In this document: piece after piece, positions 55,270-64,000 of the stretch
Layout of the letters: every line of letters starts with the position of its first letter
Numbering within the stretch: position 1 is the stretch's first letter
DNA from: Durusdinium trenchii
Taxonomy: Eukaryota; Sar; Dinophyceae; Suessiales; Symbiodiniaceae
Assembly: GCA_963970005.1 (NCBI GenBank)
Contig: CAXAMN010018557.1
Coordinates: forward strand, 554,170 to 618,169
Length of the DNA stretch: 64,000 bases
Direction: 5' to 3'
Notes under the pieces: model-generated
What the model saw: only the letters and a program-made list of their open reading frames with translations
Told to the model about the DNA's origin: nothing
The model's database searches: none
Made by a program: the position numbers and the translations under genes

Positions 55270-56027
55270 AGAACGACGAACCTATGCTTCTGGATCATGC
55301 TCTGCAACAATCTGCTTTAGGCTCACTGAAACTCTGGGTCTCTAAAGGGAGGGCCTTCGCAAGACGAAACTTGAGTGTCACGGCATGGGTTGTCCTGTTT
55401 TCCTGCAGCCCTCCCACCCGCAAACAGGAATGGCTTAGGTACAGCACGCTCAAAAAATAGAGTCTTGCAAGTCCTCTGCGGCGGTCTGCTTTGGCAGACC
55501 GGGCGTTTCAATGAGACCTTTCATCGCCAAATAGACCAAAATTACTAAAGATTGAGACAAAGGGCTTCCTTATCTAACATTACGAATCAGCATACTTGCC
55601 TGGGCCTGCTAAGGAGGAGCTCTTGAGACCGACTTGCACAGACGGACTGCGTTCGAATGGCGAGCCCCCAACTTGGGTTGGGTACCGGCCTCAGCTCGGA
55701 CCGACATAGATAGCTTGTGCGACAAGACAGAAGGCTTCTTTATCTAACATAGCGACAACGAACAGCCGAAGAAGCCACAGACAATCAATTAAATAAAACA
55801 ATTTGGATTGCTATCCAGGCTGGGCAAAGAACACCAGACAACGAAGAGCCAACTAGCAAGTCAAAAAAATAGCAGTATCTTGGGATACCGCTAAGGCTTT
55901 GTGAGGTGCAAACACAGGCCACTAAGCAGCTAAGAGGGGTTCCAACAAAGCTATTGAGGAAGTCTCTTCTCTTTAAGAGAGTTCCTTGAACCTCCTGCCC
56001 ATCTATTAGATGGGTTTGAACCGAAAA
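55270..56027. other. 5' part of the retroposon: one composite repeat unit and unique sequence
   Basis: 55280-55560 is a copy of the composite repeat. 55560-56027 looks unique. A short perfect hairpin (CCCATCT-ATT-AGATGGG, 55998-56014) lies 14 bp from the spliced leader. Confidence 0.6.
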
Positions 56028-56049
56028 CTTGAGCCAAAGGGGCTACGGA
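56028..56049 (-). other. Spliced-leader relic at the 5' end of the retroposon
   Basis: Minus strand reads T-CCGTAGCC-CC-TTTGGCTCAAG, against the dinoflagellate leader D-CCGTAGCC-AT-TTTGGCTCAAG. 20 of 22 positions match, and the first base directly abuts the 21-bp target-site duplication. It is a relic and not an SL RNA gene, since no GT donor follows. Confidence 0.85.
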
Positions 56050-56070
56050 AAGATGGGACCACATGCAGGT
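56050..56070 (+). repeat. Target-site duplication, high-coordinate copy
   Basis: Identical 21 bases to 50532-50552; marks the 5' junction of the minus-strand insertion. Confidence 0.95.
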
Positions 56071-56170
56071 GTCCTTCTGCTCCAGCTCATAGATGTCATC
56101 CTTCAGAAAGCTACCGTCCATGACCTTGGGCTGCTCTGCCGAACTGCTAACTCCTCCTTTGATTCATTGG
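56071..56170 (-). pseudogene. Copia-2 coding piece upstream of the insertion
   Basis: Reads AEQPKVMDGSFLKDDIYELE, then QKDTC, and runs in frame into MWSHLRGQ of the 47997-50552 frame once the insertion is removed. Further upstream the frame changes (CDTQPKKRSRQGSNESKEEL in another frame), so a frameshift lies near 56130-56170. Confidence 0.65.
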
Positions 56171-56343
56171 AGCCTTGCCTGGACCTCTTCTTGGGTTGAG
56201 TGTCGCATTCGAGGAGCATCAGGAGCGCGTACACTCTGCGATCTTCTCCGAGCACTAGTCGGTATACCCTCCAACGCGACTCAAAGCTGCGGGCTGGTTG
56301 CCCGGAGAAACAAAGGCCGCAGCTCTCGAGTACGTTGCAAAGG

Positions 56344-56588
56344 TTTTTTTTTGCACGAGTGGGGCGCTGTGTGTGCAGGTTGTGCGCAAGTCACCTTAGT
56401 CGAGTGTCAAGAGAGTTACAAGCCAGGTTGCAACCAATCAGGGGAAGAAACAACACGACAAGCCCCCAAAAAACCCAACACAAACAAAACCAACACAAAC
56501 AAAGAAGGGAAGCAACCTGTAGTGCAACTCGAGGTGCCAGGTAGGCATGAAAGAGTGAAACGGGAGCAGTGAATTCAGCAAAAGCCCT
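56344..56588 (-). mobile_element. 5'-truncated relative of the retroposon (245 bp)
   Basis: Flanked by 24-bp direct repeats (56320-56343 and 56589-56612) that match at 22 positions (core CGTTGCAAAGG). On the minus strand it starts near GAATTCACTGCTCCCGTTTC, runs through a TTTG/GTTTG-rich stretch, and ends CACACAGCGCCCCACTCGTG then C and nine A. The 3' end matches the other two copies. The full-length copy has the equivalent GAATTCATTGCCCCGTTTC about 250 nt from its 3' end. Confidence 0.85.
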
Positions 56589-56718
56589 CAGTTCTCGAGT
56601 GCGTTGCAAAGGCACTTTTATATTCATGCATGCCCTGAAGGCCGGATCATTGACTCATCAGGACTGATGGCTGGGCTGTACCAGAGTTTGCCATCCAGTT
56701 TAGCACCCTTTGCAAAGG

Positions 56719-57108
56719 TCAGCTGCGGTGAGAAGAGAGCTGAGATGACAAAGACTTCTCGGAAAGGGATTGGCTTAAACAGGGCTCGTGTGACCTCTGT
56801 GAGCCATTGCGCATGTGCACTTGTGGTTGGCTGCCACCTGCCCGGAAGTTGCGCAATGGTAGCGCTTGGGCTTCTGCCATCGATGAGATCCCCTGCTCTG
56901 GCACACATCTGCGCAAGAGGTCAAGAAGCTCGGGGTCAAGTAGAAAGATCTTTAGCAGCTCAATTGCTGTTAGGGTGATCCATCCTGGACTGGAGTGTTG
57001 GTAGGGAACAGCACGGACATGCTCATCCTCGGACACATCCATGATGTCCAAGTCATCACCCATGTCGACATCATCACCATGGTCACTTATCGCCCATGGC
57101 ATCCACAT
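56719..57108 (-). CDS. Hypothetical open frame within copia-2
   Basis: 129-codon minus-strand frame, acidic at the N-terminus (DDVDMGDDLDIMDVSEDEHV), then LTAIELLKIFLLDPELLDLL. It may be part of the copia-2 gag region, but I cannot match it to a family. Confidence 0.3.
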   Translation of the reverse strand: MWMPWAISDHGDDVDMGDDLDIMDVSEDEHVRAVPYQHSSPGWITLTAIELLKIFLLDPELLDLLRRCVPEQGISSMAEAQALPLRNFRAGGSQPQVHMRNGSQRSHEPCLSQSLSEKSLSSQLSSHRS

Positions 57109-57650
57109 AATGTGTCATGAGGACAGCGGACAAGGTGCTCTAGACGTCAAGGCGGAGGCCACCAACACGGGTTGGCTGCCTTGGCCGGTTGACTCAGGAA
57201 ACTACCAGTAACACAGTGACAAAAGGCCAGACCATGAAGTTACCACTGCTCAAGGTACCTTCCACACGGGTGGAATGCACTTGCGTGCACAGGCTTCTGG
57301 AGAAGTGACTGCGGCTGGGAGCCAACGCGGCTGCAGGCCGCCTCTAGGTCTGCCGGTCAATGGCTCGTGGGACTGGAAGTGCAAAAAGGCAGCGTTGCTT
57401 CCCCTGAGCAGCATACCTCAACAATCCTCCACAATCCAAAAAGACATAGGCTGTTTTTTGTGGTTGAAAAAGCGTCGCCATTAAGATCTGCATGCACTGT
57501 GGTAAGCGGAAGCACCATGCGCTGTTGGACCGGTAGGGGCAAAACCATCCATCCAGCCTGGGACCACTGCTGCACATTTTCCATGTTTTTCAGCTAGTGC
57601 AAAAAAGTGCAGCAAGTACACGTTCATGAGACCACCTTCATGATGGAAGT

Positions 57651-58120
57651 TAACCTGGATGTCCAGGACCCCAACCGGACATGCGCGGACACATCAACAA
57701 AACCGTCACCTTTGGTGGTGCTGCTACCGACTTGGCCATTGTCGGGGGGCAGGGAAGCCCTTTGTCTTCATCGGGGGGCGAGGCAAAACGCACTTCTCCA
57801 TCCGTTCGCTTCTTGACTGTTTGGTTCTTGCTGGTTGTTTGTTTGTTGGGTTGGTTTTTGTTTGTTGTTTCTGTTTGCCTTGCAACCTTGCTTGTTTCTC
57901 GATCTTAACTCGACCAAGGTGACTTGTGCAAAACCTGCACACACAGCGCCTCCACTCGTGCAAAAAAAATCCGTTCGCTTCTTGACTGGTGCAGGCGGCT
58001 TGGGTTGAGTGGAGGGCATCTTGCGGTACCTCCGTACAGCATGGTCAGACAGAGCCCATAAGAGCTGCGCCTGTTCTTCTGCTTGGGGATTTGCTAGGTG
58101 CCCACTCCCTGGGAAACAGA
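57651..58120 (-). pseudogene. Copia-2 gag-like segment, split by a short retroposon
   Basis: Minus strand: ANPQAEEQAQLLWALSDHAV, then RRYRKMPSTQPKPPAPVKKR, TD. Removing the 150-bp insertion and one 19-bp duplication lets the frame continue (GEVRFASPPDEDKGLPCPP) to a stop at 57651. Assignment to copia-2 gag is inferred from position and strand. Confidence 0.5.
57820..57969 (+). mobile_element. 5'-truncated relative of the retroposon (150 bp)
   Basis: Flanked by a perfect 19-bp direct repeat TCCGTTCGCTTCTTGACTG (57801-57819 and 57970-57988). It starts in the TTTG/GTTTG-rich part and ends CACACAGCGCC, CCACTCGTGC and eight A. It is in the plus orientation, opposite to the other two. The perfect duplication makes it look like a young insertion. 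Confidence 0.9.
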
Positions 58121-58178
58121 CCCTCAGGGATTGCTCGAGAAGTGGCTGCTTGTGTGAGGGCCTCTTGCCTGATAGTCT

Positions 58179-58640
58179 TTACTTGCGCATTGCATCTTGG
58201 ATAAGACTCGGGAAGGGGTGATGGGAAGACTCCTCCTGCCCCTGCGTGAGAACGGTTGTTTCGCTCACCCCCAACCTGAGGTCGCCCAGCCTGGTCTGCT
58301 GCGGCGAGATGTGATTAGCAGCCCTGCGCTCAGCCGGAGGCGGCATGCTTGCAGTAAGGTGCGAGCGAGTGGAAGTTAAAGATTTGAATTGGGCTGCCAT
58401 CCTCGCACTGCCATGCCAGGTGCTCACGAACGCTCGGAGCCACATTGCTCGGGTTTCCCGCTGTGGCAAGAAACGATAAACCTTGGCCCGGATTTCGGAG
58501 TTGGATCTATGCAAGATAAAACCCTCTTGCGTTATGTGCGGGTCGTCTGCGAGGGGCCACAGTGTGAGGCCACTGGGCATGTCAACTGCATTGGGCGAGG
58601 ACCCTGAAAATCTGTCGGAGTGGCCAAGCAGGAATGTCAC
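58179..58640 (-). CDS. Hypothetical open frame upstream of the copia-2 gag segment
   Basis: 153-codon frame (GLTLWPLADDPHITQEGFIL; NSEIRAKVYRFLPQRETRAM). It could be an N-terminal copia-2 piece or an unrelated exon. No domain recognised. Confidence 0.25.
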   Translation of the reverse strand: MTFLLGHSDRFSGSSPNAVDMPSGLTLWPLADDPHITQEGFILHRSNSEIRAKVYRFLPQRETRAMWLRAFVSTWHGSARMAAQFKSLTSTRSHLTASMPPPAERRAANHISPQQTRLGDLRLGVSETTVLTQGQEESSHHPFPSLIQDAMRK

Positions 58641-59104
58641 TCAGCCGTGGTCGCACCTGAGGCCGTGGACCACTTGCTGCAACGAGGCAGAGAGGAAAGC
58701 TGCTGCACAGTGATAATGGCTGGTGCCTTGAAGGGACCCCCATGTCCACATACCTGAGAATAATTTAGATATTATTCAGGACCCCTTCCACATCATTTTC
58801 AAAAATTATTCCAGTATGTCAACGTTCGATGGGTAATATTCAATAGATTTTGCATAAATAGGTAAAAAAACTATATATCTGGATGTCAGCTAGAGTTTCT
58901 AATGTCTGGAAAATTACACATATGTATAGAGGGTTTGTAAAAAACAATGTCTCGCCAATAGAATGTCTGAACTTCAGAGTGGCAAGATTTGAAACACGTT
59001 TTCAATTATTTTCAACCAACCAAAACGCGTCAGATTCACAGAGCCTGTCAAAAAGCCATCTTTTATTAAAGACAGACAAGAAAGTCTACATCAAAAAATG
59101 AAGA

Positions 59105-59612
59105 TCAGAAAAGCAGGCAACGTTGGCGTAACAATTTCTGATTCGAGATTGACGCACACTGAAGTGTTCTGTTTTCAAAGGCTGTGCCCAAAAGGAACCA
59201 TCCCTCACAGATAGGGGATCGAGAGCACGGCAGAACAAACAAAGATAAGAAAACATGTAGGACGTGGGCGCAAGAATTTCTGTTTTGAGATTGTCACACA
59301 CTGAAGTGCTCTTTTTCAAAGGCTGCGTCAAAACAAGCAACCCCTGACAGATAGGCGAGTGAGTACACAGGAGAAAACCAAGAGAGAGGAAAACACGTGG
59401 GGCGTGGACGCAAGAATTTCTGGTTTGAGTCATGAACTGAAGTGTCCTGTCTTCAAAGGCTGTGTCAAAAAGGAACCATCCCTCACAGATAGGCGAGCGG
59501 GCGTACAGCAGAACAAAAAGAGAGAGGCAAACGTATGGGACGTGGCCGTAAAGAATTTCTGATTTGATTTGAGCTTGTCACAGACTGAAGTGTCTTATCT
59601 TCAAAGAGATTC
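59105..59612. repeat. ~140-bp tandem repeat, 3.5 copies
   Basis: The word CTGAAGTG followed by TTCAAAGGCTG recurs with GAAGTG at 59161, 59303, 59439 and 59587 (142, 136 and 148 bp apart). Each unit also has ACCATCCCTCACAGATAGG and GCAAGAATTTCTG. Confidence 0.85.
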
Positions 59613-59614
59613 AC

Positions 59615-60340
59615 AATGATTCAAACAAAATCACCAAAAGAAGCATTTCTGCGCAAAAACATGACGGACAGAGTGCAAAGTTTCTCCCAACCCCCTCTTT
59701 TGGTAGAAGTTGTGACCCGTTTTGGGTCTGCGTCCAAATCATCTAACATCTGGCGATCACAGTGACCTAAAACCAAGCATCTCGAGGCAACAATCCCACA
59801 GGCGAACCTATAGACGGCACGCTATTGCCTCGCCAAACATTCAAAAATCTGCACTCTCTGTTGCTAGGGCACCGGATCCAAACAAAACATTCAGACATTC
59901 AAAAATCTGTCTCGCCAAATACACGAAATCCATCAAACAATAATCAAAACAAAAAACCAGGACCTCAAAAGTGAAAACAAGAATGAACTAATTCTCGCCC
60001 CCTGCAACTTCTGCTACCAATGGCGCATCACTCTCCCTGTACAGTTTGATTAGCCATCTCAAGAATCGCTTGGGATCATCTCCCAAGGTGGGTGAAACGC
60101 TCTGTAGTTCCAATTGCACCAATCGCCCATACCTATAGCAGGCCGGGCAACGATAGCTGTTTTCTATGACCAAATGGTGATATATCTAAATATTCAACAG
60201 GTTGGGCACTTGTCAAGTACCCTGTGCATAATTTAGGTGCGCATGTTTGTTGGCCCCTTTCCAAATCTTCCTAAGAACTGTGAAATCTACTGAAAATTAT
60301 TCCATACCTATGCAGCAACCCCTACACATCTAGAATAAAT
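59615..60340. other. No gene recognised
   Basis: AT-richer sequence with short frames only. The word CATTCAAAAATCTG occurs twice (about 59838 and 59896), a small local duplication. Confidence 0.45.
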
Positions 60341-60346
60341 ACACAA

Positions 60347-61743
60347 TTATAAAAAATCAAAAAGAACTTTGCCAAATGAAAGAAACGTCAACTGCTGCTG
60401 CTCTTTGGACATCTCCTTCCAATGGCCACTCCCACGGAGATAACGTTTGAAATAGGAAGGAGCTCGTGCAAGCAGCTCGTTCCAGGTGACCTTGATGTCC
60501 TTTCTCAGCTTCACCTGGCCTGTCTCGGAGACAAAGTCATAGAAATGAGTCTCGAAGTCCCTTCTCATTTGGATCATGTACTTGCTGAGGTTGCGGTTGC
60601 CAGCCTGGCCGCTAAAGCCTGGCCGCGCTGAAAGTCGCTTTCCGTGAAGAAGGTTTTCTGCATCGGCTCTTCCATGGCCTTCTTGGTCTTTGCGTGAAAG
60701 GGCACTGACTTGGCGATGGCCTTCACCGATGCTCTGGAAAGCCAGACTTCCAGCTGTTCAGGTGTGAAGTCGTACTTGAAGCATGTGGCAGGGATTTCCA
60801 TAATCACGGAATCCTCATCTGCAGGATCTATGGCGACCATGGCAGAGGCGGCATTCGCTGTCAGCAGCTCGCTCCTGTTCTCATCTTGAACATTCATGGG
60901 CTTCAAGATCTTCAAATGCAGCTTTGTAGCAGCATACTTCGGAAGGGATCTCTCTGCCCAAAGATAGTTCTTTGATTTCTTTTTGTCTTTGCCACCCCGC
61001 CACGCAGTCATCACAACTCCAAAACGTAAACCACCAGTCTTCATGGGGCGAATGACCAGGATCTGGCACGCTCGCTCTCCATTGTCCAAGGTGAAGGTGC
61101 TTGGGGTGATGGCTTTCACTTCAATGGCTCCCTTAGCAGCACTGGCATCACCTTCCTCTGCCAATTGAGAAACGATTTTCAAGACTCTTTCCGAATACTC
61201 TGCCCACAAGCTGTGGCGAGACTGCCTCTGCGCAGAGCAGGTGAATTCCGCGCGAGCCCTTGCCAACTCCTTCTCCAGCTGCCATTGCTCACGGGGCTTG
61301 GGTCCGTGTCCTAGCACTGAAGCTTTGGAGAGTATGCCTTCGGAACATCTGGTGTAGGAGCTGAAAGCCCGCATGGGCTTGCCCAGTGCATGGATTCGAG
61401 CAAGCATCTGGGCTTCATTGTCATCGTCTGGTGGCTGGAAATCCAGCAGTCCACTTGTATGTAGAACGTCACTCAAAGTCTTTGGGATGGGTCCCTTCTT
61501 TTCCCTCTTAGCGACTGGGCTGGCTGCTTCCTGCTCACTCTCGCTGCCATGGTCGGGGGCGATGTCATCCATCTCTACATCCTCAGCAGCTGCCATGAAC
61601 TCTTCCTGAGCAACCTCCATCTCATCCTTCAATAGCATGTTTGTCTCGGTCGCTTCGATTCGCTTCGCAAACTGCTTCTTGGAGATCGTCCGTTTCATCA
61701 TCAATGACATCATCGGCCTGCCCGACAAAATAGAGCCAATCAA
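60347..61743 (-). CDS. Unrecognised protein, last large exon, frame broken by a 14-bp duplication
   Basis: Minus-strand frame from about 61720: KKQFAKRIEATETNMLLKDE, EFMAAAEDVEMDDIAPDHGS, GPIPKTLSDVLHTSGLLDFQ, NGERACQILVIRPMKTGGLR, FKYDFTPEQLEVWLSRASVK, ending DFQRGQ. The frame then fails at a 14-bp tandem duplication (60602-60626). Without one copy it would continue AGNRNLSKYMIQMRRDFETH to the stop at 60347. I recognise no domain; the N-terminal part is acidic and probably disordered. Codon pattern and frame length make it a real gene. It may be a pseudogene, or the duplication may be allelic or an assembly error. Confidence 0.65.
60602..60626. repeat. 14-bp tandem duplication that breaks the frame
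   Basis: AGCCTGGCCGC occurs at 60602-60612 and 60616-60626 with AGCCTGGCCGCTAA as the period. It shifts the minus-strand frame by two. Confidence 0.9.
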
Positions 61744-61889
61744 TGACTATATATACAAGGTTCTTTTTTAAAAGGTAATCTTTAAGTTTGTTTTACTGTA
61801 GATGGCTCTGGCGTGTTCTGTGTTTTTCGGGATTGCTGTGCATGGGTGTGGATGTAAACATAAATGAAAATGAATGAAGCCACATGAAA

Positions 61890-62165
61890 CAGCCAAACCT
61901 CCATCTCAGCATCATCCTCTGGATCGTCGACCTCCTCTGGGAGCACACCGTTTGCAAGCAAAAGCTGCTTGCCCTCGGTATGGAACCAATCTTCCACCCC
62001 TGCCTTGATGGCCTCCGGGGATAGGCCAACGGAGCAAGCTGAAGCGAAGGTAGTTGCATCTCGAAAAGCCTGCTTCGCCAAGTTCTTGAAGTCAGCTCTC
62101 TGCTCTGGAAGATTCTTTCTGCTGGATCTAGCCTCCGCAAGCATTGGTAAGCATTGTCTCAAGAT
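61890..62165 (-). CDS. Upstream exon of the unrecognised gene
   Basis: Minus strand: QCLPMLAEARSSRKNLPEQR, ADFKNLAKQAFRDATTFASA, CSVGLSPEAIKAGVEDWFHT, LPEEVDDPEDDAEMEVWLF. The acidic end leads naturally to the next exon at about 61.7 kb. Hydrophobic sequence after VWLFHVASF is probably intron. Confidence 0.5.
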
Positions 62166-62739
62166 ATCTGAAGCTAAGTGTGGTAGAGAATGGTGCAAAA
62201 AATATTCAGCTGGTGTGACGCAAGTCCCACACCCCAAGGATAAATATTGGAAGGATGTGATTTGCCCACATTGTTCTCTCTTCCCCCCCAAACAAGAATC
62301 ACACCATATTATTCTTGGAGTATTCTGCATCAAACCACGCTCCCAAAAAAATATTTGATTATATATACTGTACATCTATGCCAGCCTTTTCCATCGTGGT
62401 CCACATGCGTGACTCGCAGAACCGTCACCAGACACATTTCAGGATTGAAATCCAAGAATATCCCCATTGGATTATCCTGGGGGATACTCAGAAGACGCCG
62501 AAACGGAGACATGCCGAAACATGCCAAACCATCCGAAACCTGTTCCATTTCAGAAGGTTGACGCCGAAAGCCTAAGCATCCCGAACGTTCCAAAACACAA
62601 ACTCAACATCATCAGGCACAGTTGCGTACCGACATGAATTGAAGCCTATTGGTATGGAATGGGTCAGTTCGGCTTTGCCAAACAAACCCACCCTTGGATC
62701 CAAGAGTTGAAAACAGCGGCGCAAACAGCGGCGCAAAAA

Positions 62740-62951
62740 GCCGCAGTGTACGCTGCGCTCATGGGGAGATCAGGGCCTCCGCATACACCACCCTTGCATT
62801 TGCTGATCAGCCTCAACTTGCGACCTAACTTCTTCTCAACCTTTTCCTTGTTTGCCTGGACTTTCACTTTGAGCTTTGCCAACTGCTTTTTGTTCAGCTG
62901 CCAGTGGAGCCTAGCAAGATCAGGCAGGTCAGATGTTCTGCAAGGCCCCAA
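62740..62951 (-). CDS. Upstream exon of the unrecognised gene
   Basis: RTSDLPDLARLHWQLNKKQL, then AKLKVKVQANKEKVEKKLGR and KLRLISKCKGGVCGGPDLPM: a Lys-rich helical stretch. Borders approximate. Confidence 0.4.
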
Positions 62952-63059
62952 CCAATGCTATCCAAAAATACAAAAACATACCCAAAAACATCCAAAAACA
63001 TCAAGACCTTATCATATTGTTGTCACTCTTTCCTGAATGAAACCAATTCGATAGCCTTA

Positions 63060-63310
63060 GATAACATCAATGGAGGCCAGAAAACAGTGTCGTCTTGTAC
63101 ACGTTCGTCAGAAGCACCGAAGGCTTTAGCATAAAGTGACCAAAGGACCCCAGGTAAGTTGGGACCTGGCTGAGGGAAAGCTGGCTCGTAAGAGTCTCCC
63201 AAACTGGCAAACTGAACATGCTGCTTGATGTGGGTTGCTCGATGAGAACTTGAATCGGCTTGACTCGAAGCACAGCTTGGATACATATAGCCTGTGACAG
63301 CAGGCTTCGG
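63060..63310 (-). CDS. Upstream exon of the unrecognised gene
   Basis: KPAVTGYMYPSCASSQADSS, HVQFASLGDSYEPAFPQPGP, LPGVLWSLYAKAFGASDERV, then DDTVFWPPLMLSKAIEL. Coding-like, no domain recognised. Upstream sequence (VFVHVVLKCFVCLFAHV) reads as intron. Confidence 0.4.
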
Positions 63311-63410
63311 GACGTAGAAAAAATTAAGAGTGAAAAGACAAACACAATCAAACGCAGTAACATGCGCAAACAAACACACAAAACATTTCAACACAACATG
63401 CACAAACACT

Positions 63411-63745
63411 TCAAGGAACTAGGTTCTCAGTAATGTAGTTGCCCAATTTGACCTTCAAGCTCTGCTCGTTGCCACGTGGCCCAAGGTGTGTAGCTACATA
63501 ACTCCGAAGCAAAGGCGCTGCTTCTGGAATGGCAGCTTGTAGCACGCAAGTCACATCACACGCCAAGAAAACAAAAAAAAAACCTACAAAAATATACTTA
63601 CAAGACTCTGTGTAAGGCAAGCGAATATGTGCGTCCAAACCTTCCTCGCCCAGGCCATCTGCTTGGGTCCAAGAAGTGTGCTCAGGAAGCTCACGCTTTA
63701 GGAGACCCTCTTTCTTCAGGAATGCTTCGCAGTCCCGTGCAACCT
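63411..63745 (-). CDS. Upstream exons of the unrecognised gene
   Basis: About 63745-63605: VARDCEAFLKKEGLLKRELP, then GLGEEGLDAHIRLPYTES. About 63545-63415: AAIPEAAPLLRSYVATHLGP, then NEQSLKVKLGNYITEN. Between them is probable intron (KYIFVGFFFVFLACDV). The gene probably continues beyond the right edge of the window. Confidence 0.4.
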
Positions 63746-64000
63746 AGTGTGCAAAATTATTCGTGAAGTCTGTCTGATCTGGGGGTCCTACTGAATAAAA
63801 ATGCCTCCAAAACATATAAACCCAGATGTCCAACGCTATTGGAAATATTGGACGGGAAATACATTTGGGTTGCAGAAAAAGTTTATAGGGTCTTTCTGTT
63901 CCTGATGACCCTAAGAATAAGTTTTCCATGATATCCATTGAAGAAACATGAAGCAAAACATAACAAAACAATGCTGTAAAATACTTTGGGCAGCACTTGG

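Larger units (their letters stand above)
50553..56049 (-). mobile_element. 5.5-kb spliced-leader-headed retroposon inserted in copia-2
   Basis: Bounded by a perfect 21-bp direct repeat. Read on the minus strand, it begins at the first nucleotide of a 22-nt dinoflagellate spliced leader (56049-56028, two mismatches) and ends GTGCAAAAAT next to the duplication. Removing the insert and one duplication restores an open copia-2 frame (ELEQKDTC-MWSHLRGQ). No reading frame inside exceeds about 135 codons and none shows a domain. The interior is tandem and dispersed repeats. It therefore looks like a reverse-transcribed copy of a long, trans-spliced, probably non-coding RNA. Its last ~60 nt (GTGACTTGTGC, then CACACATAGCGCCC, then CCGTGCAAAAA) are shared with the two short copies at 56.3 and 57.8 kb, so the 3' end is probably what the reverse transcriptase recognises. 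Confidence 0.8.
46256..58120 (-). mobile_element. Copia-type retroelement (copia-2) with MTase-like domain, split by insertions
   Basis: Minus-strand order: gag-like segment (58.1-57.65 kb), short coding piece (56.17-56.07 kb), MTase-like/integrase segment (50552-47997), RT and RNase H (47989-46256). It is interrupted by the spliced-leader insertion at 50553-56049 and by truncated relatives at 56344-56588 and 57820-57969. A frameshift near 47993 and a TGA at 47723-47725 show further decay. LTRs were not found by eye and the 5' limit is a guess. Confidence 0.7.

Noticed and set aside
1..64000. CRISPR arrays, bacterial operons, tRNA or 5S genes
   Set aside because: The arrays are contiguous satellites without spacers, genes are intron-rich, and no convincing tRNA or 5S signature was seen by eye.

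Overview
This is nuclear DNA from a dinoflagellate, probably Symbiodiniaceae or a close relative. Four things point there. A chlorophyll a/c light-harvesting (LHC) exon lies at 25.5-26.2 kb. Relics of the dinoflagellate spliced leader (dinoSL) are present. Introns use GC and GA as well as GT donors. The sequence is dominated by copia and tyrosine-recombinase retroelements of a style typical of these genomes. There are three 10-N assembly gaps (25486, 41905, 54561).

Region by region. (1) 1-17430 is bracketed by inverted repeats of about 150-174 bp and looks like a 17.4-kb element. All its recognisable genes are on the minus strand: a many-exon gene carrying an apparently complete C5-cytosine DNA methyltransferase (MTase) domain plus a long unknown C-terminal part; a DUF7869-like, transposase-like gene nested in an intron between MTase motifs I and II; and a small KRPA-rich gene near the left end. 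(2) 17485-24747 is a copia-type retroelement (copia-1) with two CCCH zinc fingers in gag, an in-frame TGA in the reverse transcriptase (RT), and no RNase H. (3) 25440-26212 is the LHC gene, broken by an intron and a gap. (4) 26.2-34.8 kb is mostly non-coding, with several tandem arrays and a fragment of 18S rDNA. (5) 34.8-38.8 kb is a decayed tyrosine-recombinase (DIRS/Ngaro-like) retroelement with an MTase-like domain and a 2A-type ribosome-skipping motif. (6) 41.7-42.2 kb is a 40-bp satellite array whose monomers also occur inside the 17.4-kb element. (7) 46.3-58.1 kb is a second copia element (copia-2). It is split by a 5,497-bp insertion (50553-56049) that has a perfect 21-bp target-site duplication (TSD), starts with a near-intact 22-nt spliced leader and ends in a short A tail. 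The gag reading frame resumes when the insert and one TSD are removed. Two short 5'-truncated relatives of the same 3' end, each with its own TSD, lie at 56344-56588 and 57820-57969. (8) 59.1-59.6 kb holds ~140-bp repeats. (9) 60.3-63.7 kb is an unrecognised multi-exon minus-strand gene with a 14-bp duplication that breaks its frame.

The two strongest discoveries are the MTase-carrying 17.4-kb inverted-repeat element and the spliced-leader-headed retroposon family. The family suggests that trans-spliced, largely non-coding RNAs with a shared 3' end are being reverse transcribed and inserted by LINE-type machinery. MTase-like folds occur in three unrelated mobile elements here, which suggests repeated recruitment. 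Exon borders are read by eye and are approximate unless a splice site is named.
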